NCBI GenBank assembly: GCA_963457665.1
Contig: OY735219.1
Span: forward strand, 17,876,033 to 17,940,032
Reading direction: 5' to 3'
DNA: 64,000 bases
Origin: Thysanoteuthis rhombus
Taxonomy: Eukaryota > Mollusca > Cephalopoda > Oegopsida > Thysanoteuthidae
Shown here: one piece after another, positions 56,215 to 64,000 of the stretch
Layout of the letters: each line of letters opens with the position of its first letter
Numbering within the stretch: position 1 is the stretch's first letter
Program-made: the position numbers and the translations under genes
Notes under the pieces: model-generated
What the model saw: only the letters and a program-made list of their open reading frames with translations
The model's database searches: none
What the model was told of the DNA's origin: nothing

Positions 56215-56720
56215 TGAATGAAAGAGGCAGAGAAAGAAAAGAGCAAAAATACCACATTTGAGAATATTTCAGTGAAAAAAAAGGGGAAAATGGCAAGAAT
56301 ATTTGGATGAAAAAGAACAGAAAATGACACAAAAAGGAAGTGAAAAATTAGAGAAAAACAGAAAAGGGAAACAAATATGAATTTATAAAAAGAATGGAGC
56401 CTAAAAGAATGAAAATGAGAAGGAGGGAAGATTGAAAAAAGAAGGGATAGGATAATCGATAGAGGAAAAGAATGAATCGTGAAAAAAAAAAAACTGAAAC
56501 GAATCATGGGAAGACAGAGAATGAAAGGGGAAAAAACAAGAAAGAGAATGGAAACGGAAGGTGGGAAAGAAAAAGACGAAATAGTGAGAGGAAAAAAGAT
56601 TGGGTGAACGGAGGAGAAGAGAGGAAAGAAGGGAAGAGCAATGACAAATGGAAGAGGTGAAAAGAAATGGAGAAGAAAAGGAGGGGATAGAAGAAGGAAA
56701 CAAAAAAAAAAGGTAAAAGA
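56215..56720. repeat. 505-bp purine-rich tract (plus strand)
   Basis: Plus strand almost all A and G (GAAAGA, GGAAAG variants). Frames on either strand are low complexity (KKEN..., SFFFF...). Confidence 0.75.
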
Positions 56721-57655
56721 TATAAGCTAGTTTTCGGTGGGATCGAACTCCAACCGTTATTATCTTCCAGCTGCTGCTGATCACTGTAACTTTTGTACTG
56801 CATATTTGATAAATACATTTGTAGATATGCGAAGCTTGTCAGTTTGGGTAACATTCGCCCAACAGTCAATTGGTTGGGGTTTCAAATCGTAATAGGAGAA
56901 ATATGTGTTTCATATATCTGTTTGATGTAAAGAGACAGGACAGAGAAGCAATGAAGAGTTATCTAACCTGAATCTGGTGTGGATTTTTCTTGTCCTTTTA
57001 CTTACGGATGGAATTCGACATCAACTCAAAGTTTGACTGGAGTTTGAGAAAAAAGAAGAAATAAAACAAAGAAGGAAAATATACAATCAAAAAGACATAA
57101 AAAAAGTAGCGAAGAAAATTTTCTTCTTAAAAATATTTTGACAAGGGGAAATTGTTTATAGTCTGATCGTATTACTGACCATTCTTTTGGAAATATACTT
57201 TTAGATTTCGTGAAATACGAGAATTTGGTTTCCCCATCAATGATGTGCCTCATTTGAAATATAATGGTAAAAAAAAGGTCAGAGTAAAAGTTATGATATA
57301 AGATGCCAGCAAATTTCATTTTTTCCCTGCCCTTACTTGAAATTGACAAGCACTTCCTTCTTTTCCACGTATATAAACATTATGAATGTAAAAAAAAAAA
57401 AAAAAATCACAGACATTTTTCCCGCGGGGAAGAGGAGCGTGTGTCTACGATAGAATAATCATTTGCTGTTTGGCTGAAGAATTATTATCATTATTATTGC
57501 AATAACAATTTGAAAAAAGATTCCAATTCATTATTCGCTGATAATATTTGTAAAGTCAAGTTAACTGAGTTTATTTTTTCGTATTTTACTTACAGCAAAA
57601 TAACTTGGCTTTTCCATAAAATTTCGGAAAGATTGTACCTATCTGCTTCTGTTAA

Positions 57656-57656
<1 letters not shown>

Positions 57657-57704
<48 letters not shown>
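57657..57704 (-). repeat. GAT triplet tail of RTE-type LINE
   Basis: An uninterrupted ATC run on the plus strand, i.e. GAT repeats at the 3' end of the minus-strand LINE fragment. On the plus strand it encodes poly-serine in an otherwise unsupported frame. Confidence 0.9.
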
Positions 57705-58570
57705 ACAGTCTTTCAACGTCTGCCATTGGAAATGGACCTTTCCTCGGATCCACCACATACCTCTCTCATTGGCGTTGCAGAGCAAGTGTTTTTTTTTCAA
57801 ATTTGTCTTATTCATTTTTCGATCTTGTATTCTGTCGGCTTCAGTTTTGCATGTGATCTCTAGGGATCCATGACGTGTGTTGTGATGTCGTGATGTGTCG
57901 ATCACTCTTGCAACATGGCCTGCCCACTGCCATTTAAGTTTTCTTAAAGATTGTAAGAGACTCGGACCCGTTTTCTTCCTGATAAACTGTACTATCTCTT
58001 GATCCCCCAATGTGTAGTTTATCATGATTTTCTCCTACGCGCGTTGCAATCTTTTTCGGTTAGAGAGTCTATCTCTTGGTTAGGTTCTAAGTTTCAGCTC
58101 AATAAGTGACGATTGGAAGGATGCATTGTTTGTACACTTTTCGTTTTTGGGTCTCTGGGATCATCTTATTTTTGAAGGTTGTGCTTGCTCTGCCGAAAGC
58201 TTACCAACCGTAGGGGTAATTATCCGCCTATTTTTCTCTTGTTTAGTGAGTTTCATAGATATCTGTTGTCCTCGGTAGATGTAGCAATCTACTTTTCCCA
58301 GTTTGTATCTTCGATTTTGAGAGTTATGTCCTGATTCTTGATGTGACTGTAGCACATGACTTTTGTTTTACTGAAGTTCACGTATAGGCTGATTTTTTGC
58401 TCTCTTTGTTTAGTTATCAAGCATCAGTTTGAGGTCGTGTAGGTAGAACAATGTCGTCTGCAAATATCAGGTTGCTTAGATATTTGCCGTTTATTTTGAT
58501 TCCTCATTCTCCCAGCCGACGTTTCATCTTGAGACAGACGGTGAAGAGATTGCTTGAGCTGAATCGTGTA
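57657..58570 (-). mobile_element. RTE-type LINE fragment with long GAT-repeat tail
   Basis: On the minus strand GIKINGKYLSNLIFADDIVL (about 58505-58446) holds an intact FADD catalytic box encoded at 58453-58464. It is followed by YVNFSKTKVMCYSHIKNQDI (about 58385-58325), GQQISM, an ER/KR-rich stretch, and LRKLKWQWAGHVARV (about 57950-57905). The minus-strand 3' end is a run of about 15 GAT triplets, seen on the plus strand as ATC repeats at 57657-57704. Several stops and frame changes are present. It is the best preserved of the RTE fragments here. Preserved FADD and the long tail suggest it is younger than the copies at 13.8 and 22.3 kb. Confidence 0.8.
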
Positions 58571-61290
58571 ACGTATCGAATATAATCATATTGAAATTAT
58601 AATATTAGGAAATATTTCAAGAACTTTTTGGGCATTGGCATTCGTGGTATCATGAGAATTTGAAAAAAAGAATTGTCAACCAATTCGTTTCCGAAATATT
58701 TGCTTACTCTCCTAGCTGGGTCAGTTACGAGAGACATTGAAGACAAACTCCGGGTTTCTTAACAGCAGGTTTTGCCTCTCAAACTACACTGTCAACCAAG
58801 AAAGTCAAAGTAAGAATTGCAAAAGAAAAAAAAGGTACTCAGTACGAATATTTAAAAAAAATATCTGTAGAGTTTGATTTATTTCAACAAACTGCATATG
58901 ACTACAAGTATGAAAAAACGAGATTCAGTATCATATGGCTGATCTCATTTCAATATTTCCCTGTCAAAGACATCAAGACAAAAACTTATTGTACTATCAT
59001 ACTATATAAAAAGGAGCATTTAGGAAGATTAAAATATCAACTGATTAATTACAATTTAAAAAAGGAGTCAAACTCTTCGGATTTTCAATTGAGAGTGTCG
59101 CAATAATCTGCGAAAAGTGATAGTCTGATTGTCAGTAAAGGTTTACCTGTAATTCAAGACATCCTGAATAAAAATGAAAAATTACTGACAACGGATATAT
59201 AAGGAGAGATAAATGATACATTTTTGATTTTCAATGCACGAAAGCATCAACACAGTCAGTCAGGACGAAATTACTATCCAGTTTACATCCTTACTCTGAG
59301 ATTATTTGCATTAATTATTCCTCGAACCCTTATCAAATGGAGGAAAAAAAACTTACGTTCATCATGTTTTGAATTTTTTTTTATTCGTGATGTGACGGAA
59401 CATAATGTCAACCAATTTATCTTAACCCTTCTCCCTCTTGAAATCCCCCTCTAACACTCTTTTGTTGAAACTGTATACCTTGTGGAGACCAATGCAATGA
59501 TAATGTTTTAGCTTCGATCTTTTGTGAAAAGGATTTGTCTGATTTTTTTTGTTGATCGGCTGAATTGACTTAGCTTCATTCCTTTGAGAATATCTAAAAC
59601 CGTTGATTTGAATACATGACTGTATTGGAGTAGCGAATCCATTTTTCATGGGAGCCTTCCTTTTGTCGGTTGCCACTACCCTTTGTCAATTTCTTGTTGG
59701 GATCCCAAGTAGTGATTTGAATCCGTGGCGTGGACTCAATCATACTTTTATTAACCCTACATATGTCATTGAACATGAAATCTTTTTGGTCAGATGCGCC
59801 AACATAATTTAAGCCCTCTGCAGAGATCTAAAGAGATGGTGAAACTCGTTGACCTGGCCCATGAGTGCCTGTATTAAACCTGAATGTGCCAATGTGCACA
59901 GAGAAAGTTTTCTATGATTTCGTTCATCTTCGAATCTTTTGTTCAAGTTCTTCTCTTCCTCAGGCAAGTTCAACAAAACTGATATACTTAGATCAAGAAC
60001 TGAGCATTGGAAATTGAATATATCCTGTCGGTAACGTTACATAAAAGCGCATCTATTCAAATCAAAGGGGGAACCAAGGAAGCCTTTAGCTTTTAAAATG
60101 TAATTCTTCGATTGTGAGATACGTCATTACATCATTTCTATCTCTGGTACTTGGATACTGCGTGGAGGTGCAGGTAATCAAGTGGTTAGCAGCTTCAAAT
60201 ATGGATTCAGCAGGGATTAAATCCTCATTCAATAATATACTTGGAATAGGCATACATCAATGCAATAGTAAGCATTGAAGAGACTGGAAATGGGTACTTT
60301 AATGAACATGTTACCAAAGGATACGGTTAGCGGGTTATTTTTTAAGCATTGTCAAACCCAGCGATGAATTCTCAAATGAAGTATCCCTGTGATGCTATCG
60401 AAGTCAGAAGAGCCATGGATATATATTTTACTTTCGATATGAATATGGTTTATTTACTAAATACGATTGCTACAAGGCAGACCCTTCCCGTACATCTCAG
60501 AATATGTGAGGACGGCTGTACATCAAAACTGGTCGGAAGTGATCAAATCAACAGAAGTCGACGTAATGGACATTTGTCGAGAATTTCCTTCGACTCAATA
60601 TTATAAACAGTACTTAAAAAGCGTTGAAAATATATTGCTGACCATTTTTCAGAATATATCAATTGCATCCAAAATTTTATGAAGTAAAAAAAAAGGAAGA
60701 AAAAACATTGTAAAAAAAGCAAATGATTAATACCTGTTTGCAGTGAAAAGATCTCGTTTTTCTGCAGGGGAGCCAGTAGACAAACAGGTTCGTATAGCCA
60801 TTTTTTCTATTTTTACGGATCAGAAACTCAGAAAAAACTTCACAATCAGACCGGAGACTGCAAAGCGTGTAGGATAATTAGCTTTTTTATTTCGACATGC
60901 TGTAGGTGAACCTTTCGCCTGCAGTTTGAATTTGCAATTTACCAAGTAGAACTGTCTTGTGTCTAACAACTGACTTCAGTTCTAACAGTCTGAGCAGATA
61001 TCTCTGATTGATGCCCTTGATACTTCTGATCGATGATATTCGGAACAAGAATGTAAATGAAACAGCATTTCTTTTGGCTGACTGCATCGGTGTTTTTTGT
61101 GAAAAATCCATGATCAATTACAGATGTTTCCTTTCATATCCTTTGTCAGTAACTTTCTTTATTTTTATTTAAGCTGTCTTGACTGACAGTTAAGTCTTTC
61201 TTGACAATTTTTTTTCTCTCAGAACGCTGTGAGTTTTTCAATTAAACATTCTCATTCAGCGACCTTTTTCTTAAAATAATGATCAATCAG
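58571..61290. other. AT-rich stretch left of R4-type LINE
   Basis: Holds the SINE remnant. Two overlapping plus frames at 60349-60682 (MDIYFTFDMNMVYLLNTIAT; EVIKSTEVDVMDICREFPST) are protein-like but shifted relative to each other. An acceptor TCGTTTTTCTGCAG near 60768 opens EPVDKQVRIAIFSIFTDQKL... to a TAA near 60880. None is recognised. Confidence 0.35.
60160..60240 (+). repeat. tRNA-derived SINE remnant
   Basis: CAAGTGGTTAGCAGC near 60178-60193 resembles a tRNA A box (TGGTTAGAGC type). GGATTAAATCC about 35 bases downstream (near 60216-60226) resembles a B box (GGTTCRANNCC). Spacing suits an RNA polymerase III internal promoter. The acceptor stem cannot be paired, so this is not a functional tRNA; a decayed tRNA-headed SINE is the best reading. 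Confidence 0.4.
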
Positions 61291-61306
61291 ATAATAATAA
61301 TAATAA
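61291..61306. repeat. ATA/TAA triplet run at LINE 5' junction
   Basis: Five ATA units plus one base lie immediately before the R4/Dong-type element. Dong-type elements are known to insert in TAA triplet runs, so this is probably the target site. The 3' flank, outside the window, should resume the same triplet. Confidence 0.8.
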
Positions 61307-61421
61307 CTCCGGCTCGTGTACCCTTAATGGCCTTCAGGAGGGACACAGTCGTCACATAGCTACTGTTGGCCAAGACTCATATACCACTAATGACACCCAG
61401 GGAAGGCGCGGTCCTCACGGA

Positions 61422-61727
61422 GTGACTGCTATAAAGAACAGGAGAAAGAGATGGACAAGGGAGGAGAATAGACTAGTTATGTATTGTTACTTTAAAAGCA
61501 AGCCCTCAGTGCGATCTTATAGGGAGCGTATGCTCCAGATATGGAGGGAAAAATCTGATGTGGAAGTATCGAACCAACGCCTTGCTGACCAAGTAAAACA
61601 AATCCAAAAGAGGAAATGGCTGTCTGAGACAGAACTACTAGAGATTAGCATTAATGTAGAGAGAGACTCGGGTGACACATCTGTAGAATGCCCCCCAGCA
61701 CAACTAGTACCAATAACAAAACTATAA
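61422..61727 (+). pseudogene. R4-type LINE N-terminal region, Myb-like
   Basis: 101 codons in one frame. Residues about 8-75 contain the motif KRWTREENRLVMYCYF, then a basic stretch around QKRKWLSETELLEI. This arrangement looks like the Myb-like DNA-binding head found at the N terminus of R2-superfamily LINE proteins, which helps place the element on its target DNA. The tail (residues about 77-101) is acidic and proline-rich, typical of a linker. The frame ends at a TAA at 61725-61727. A neighbouring frame (61730-61812) then carries a further acidic linker before the RT frame opens, so at least two frame changes separate this region from the RT. The first in-track codon is ACT/ATG-adjacent; the true start is uncertain because leader and coding sequence are not sharply divided. 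Confidence 0.7.
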
Positions 61728-61812
61728 GAATTCCCCATGAGACCCCCACAGTAAACTATGCACCAGAGGGTGACGACGAGGCACCAACAGAAGAGAAAAC
61801 CAAATACAAGCT

Positions 61813-63243
61813 TTGAAAGAGATCATGCGAGGAGAGAAAACAACACTCCCCTCCCTAAGAGACAAAGACAGAAAGAAAGTTGGAGAAGTGACCGAACAGG
61901 TCAACTGCCTCTTACAGCACATAGAAACGAACACCCTCCTAGAACTCAACAACCTAATTTACGCTGGGGCGAAAATGGTAGCACAAAGCTTCACAACACA
62001 AGATAGGAACCTGAGCAATAATAGGGAAGGGAAAGCCAACTGGGAGAGAAAGTTACAAAGGCAGATCTCCCAACTACAGAGAGATGAAGTACTACTTAGA
62101 AATACACCACACACAGACAGACCACGAGTAAGACTTTATAACAAATACAAAGTAACGCAAAAGGGCATCGCAACTGTAGTCGAAGAGTTACACCAGAAAA
62201 AACTAGCCAAAGAGGCAAGACTAAAAAGATACAGACTAAGAACGGCCCAATACACACAAAACCGCACATTCCAAAACAATGAGAAAAAGTTTTACCAAGA
62301 TTTAAATGGGGAAAGAAGGCAGGACATGAAACCTGATGCCACAGAGGCCAAGAACTATTGGAATAGCATATGGGGGCACCCAAAAAGACACAACGTAACA
62401 CCGCAATGGTTAGGAAACATGAGAAAAGAACTAGAAGATATAGACAAGGGCGAACCGATAGTACTGAATGAAAACACATTGAAACATACTCTTAGGAAAG
62501 TAGCCAACTGGAAAGCACCGGGGCCCGACGGGTATTGGTTCAAAAAATTCACCACGTTACACGGCAGACTCACTCACCTACTCCAAAATTGTCTAAATGA
62601 AGGCAAAGCACCAGAATGGATGACTAAAGGTAGAACCACCCTCATCCAAAAAGACCCGGGAAAGGGGAACATAGCAAGCAACTATAGACCAATCACCTGC
62701 CTACCACTTATGTGGAAAATCCTGACCGGGCAAATAGCAGAGAGAATATACATGTCAATGGATAGAAGGGGACTACTACCAGAAGAACAGAAAGGGTGTA
62801 GGATAGGAACCAAAGGGGCAAACGATTTACTCTACATAGACCAGATGATCTTAAAAGAAGTAAGGAAAAGGAGAAAGAATATCGCAATGGGATGGATAGA
62901 TTACAAAAAGGCATACGATATGATTCCACATAGCTGGATACTCGAATGCCTTAGAATGTTCAAAATTAGCGAACCGGTGGTTAAATTCATTGGTAATTCG
63001 ATGGAAGACTGGAAAGTAGATCTGACAGCCGCAGGGGACAAACTAGCCGAGGTAGGGATAAAAAGAGGAATCTTCCAAGGAGACTCGTTGTCCCTACTAT
63101 TATTTGTTCTAACAATGATACCGCTTAACAGAATCCTGAAAAACAGCAAAGGATACCACTTCTCTAAAACAAAAGGAAAGGTCAACCACTTAATGTACAT
63201 GGACGATATTAAATTGTTTGCAAAAAACCAGGGGAGAGCTTGA
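61813..63243 (+). pseudogene. R4-type LINE reverse transcriptase, broken by flanking frame changes
   Basis: 476 codons. Residues 1-200 are a basic, coiled linker. The RT begins near the signature NWKAPGPDGY (232-241), followed by NYRPITCLP (290-298), DYKKAYD with the first catalytic aspartate (363-369), GIFQGDSLS (419-427) and YMDD with the catalytic pair (462-465). The position after QGDSLS carries L where most relatives have P. The frame opens at a TTG codon rather than ATG because upstream coding lies in another frame. It closes at TGA just after YMDD, where the frame shifts; the same protein continues at 63218 in the next frame. In the family this enzyme copies element RNA at a nick in target DNA (target-primed reverse transcription) in the nucleus. 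Confidence 0.85.
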
Positions 63244-63706
63244 GACTCTGTTAAACGAAGTAAGGGAATATAGTGAGGACATAGGAATGGAGTTTGGGAT
63301 AGAAAAATGTGCAATCATGGTGATGCACAAAGGAAGGCTTTCAATGACTGAGGGAATTGAACTTCCGGAAAACAACAAGATTAGGGCATTGACTGCACAA
63401 GACCGATACAAGTACCTAGGTGTCCTTGAATGTGACACGATAAAACGGGAAGAGATGAAGGAGAAAATTAAGAAAGAATACCTCAGAAGGATAAGGAAAA
63501 TATTAGAAACCAAATTAAATAGCAGAAATCTAATAAAAGGAATAAACACCTGGGCTGTGTCAGTAGTTAGGTATACAGGACCATTCCTAGGATGGACAAA
63601 GGAAGAGCTCCAATCAATGGATAGGCGAACAAGGAAACTTATGACGATGCATAAAGCATTACACCCTAGGGATGATACAGATAGACTATACGTTAAGAGA
63701 AAATAA
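63218..63706 (+). pseudogene. R4-type LINE RT thumb and post-RT region
   Basis: 162 codons overlapping the end of the RT frame by 26 bases. It starts with ELETLLNEVREYSEDIGMEFGIEKCAIMV, the segment that follows the YMDD loop in this family, then DRYKYLGVLE and a basic helical region, and ends with RKLMTMHKALHPRDDTDRLY. The TAA at about 63704-63706 falls where relatives have a glutamate codon. The same frame stays open from there to the window end, with GLISIEDCVQRAKTVLERYV and further lysine-rich sequence leading toward the restriction-like endonuclease. So this is one nonsense change in an otherwise continuous region. Confidence 0.8.
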
Positions 63707-64000
63707 GGTGGTACGGGGCTCATCAGCATAGAAGACTGTGTCCAGAGAGCTAAAACAGTCCTAGAAAGGTATGTGCAAACAAATAGTGAAGAAATCATAA
63801 AGAGCGCGAGAGATAGTGCAACAAACAATAAAGTAGAAAACAATGGAACAGTACAGCAAGCAAGAAAAGAAAAGTGGGAAGGGAAAAAGTTGTACGGCGA
63901 GTTTAAAAGGCAGATACAAGATATAGCAGACGAGAAATCATGGACGTGGTTACGAAAGGGGAACCTTAAGAGAGAAACAGAATCGCTCATCATGGCAGCC
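63707..64000 (+). pseudogene. R4-type LINE, linker toward endonuclease (partial)
   Basis: The frame of the preceding block remains open for all 98 codons up to the window edge. Visible are GLISIEDCVQ near the start and WTWLRKGNLKRETESLIMAA at the end, a segment that in related elements comes just before the zinc-knuckle and restriction-like endonuclease. Neither of those lies inside the window. Confidence 0.7.

Larger units (their letters stand above)
61307..64000 (+). mobile_element. R4/Dong-type non-LTR retrotransposon (LINE), 5' part, runs off window
   Basis: A GC-richer block starts abruptly after a run of ATA triplets (61291-61306). It carries a short leader (61307-61421), an N-terminal Myb-like region, a reverse transcriptase and the start of the C-terminal region. 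The leader, the absence of an apurinic endonuclease and the RT signature (IFQGDSLS, YMDD, DYKKAYD, NYRPITCLP) fit the R4/Dong group of site-selective LINEs, which encode a restriction-like endonuclease after the RT. That endonuclease would lie beyond 64000. The reading frame changes near 61725, near 61812 and near 63230, and a TAA interrupts it at about 63704, so this copy is inactive. The catalytic aspartates are still present, which suggests moderate age. Family assignment rests on remembered motif patterns, not on a search. Confidence 0.85.

Noticed and set aside
57510-57863. 117-codon plus frame with a poly-serine run
   Set aside because: The serines come from the ATC run that is the GAT tail of a minus-strand LINE.
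61267-61290. tRNA, rRNA or snRNA genes anywhere in the window
   Set aside because: No foldable cloverleaf or conserved rRNA stretch was recognised; only the degraded tRNA-like SINE at 60.2 kb.
62096-63993. Long minus-strand frames (127, 137 and 267 codons)
   Set aside because: Shadows of the plus-strand R4-type LINE coding region.

Overview
This is a gene-poor, AT-rich stretch of an animal nuclear genome. It is packed with dinucleotide (AT, CA/TG, GA) and tetranucleotide (ATCT) arrays, decayed LINE fragments, a Tc1/mariner remnant and one large non-LTR retrotransposon at the right edge. There are no bacterial-style operons, rRNAs, intact tRNAs or CRISPR arrays. The repeat mix (R4/Dong-type LINE, RTE-type LINEs with GAT-repeat tails, very long AT arrays) fits a lophotrochozoan invertebrate. 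A cephalopod mollusc is my best guess, but that is inference and the sequence does not prove a species.

Layout. 1-13.8 kb: AT-rich non-coding DNA with large AT/CA arrays, an ATCT array at 10.1 kb and a three-copy ~90-bp degenerate repeat at 4.5 kb. 13.8-14.6 kb: a decayed RTE-type reverse transcriptase 3' half (+). 14.7-30.5 kb: more arrays, two more RTE 3' ends (22.3 and 27.5 kb), an unrecognised pair of minus-strand frames at 20.0-20.55 kb, and a repeat ending in AAT triplets at 23.7-24.0 kb. 30.5-54 kb: a possible split host gene (phase-compatible candidate exons at 30.6, 51.9, 52.6, 53.1 and 53.7 kb, with a possible upstream exon at 16.2 kb). Its long intron holds a Tc1/mariner fossil (38.2-38.7 kb), a 72-bp tandem array (44.9-45.35 kb) and several microsatellites. 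54-61.3 kb: low-complexity purine and pyrimidine tracts, a minus-strand RTE fragment with a GAT tail (57.7-58.6 kb) and a tRNA-like SINE remnant. 61.3-64.0 kb: the 5' part and reverse transcriptase of an R4/Dong-type LINE that begins exactly at a TAA-type triplet run and continues past the window.

How it fits together. Most visible structure is retrotransposon debris and microsatellites, and the two are linked: the RTE copies end in GAT triplets, and the R4-type element sits at a TAA-type run. The only candidate host gene rests on splice-site quality, open frames and phase agreement, not on recognised homology. I found no convincing new biological system. The most useful leads are the element-microsatellite links, the candidate split gene and the codon-multiple tandem array.
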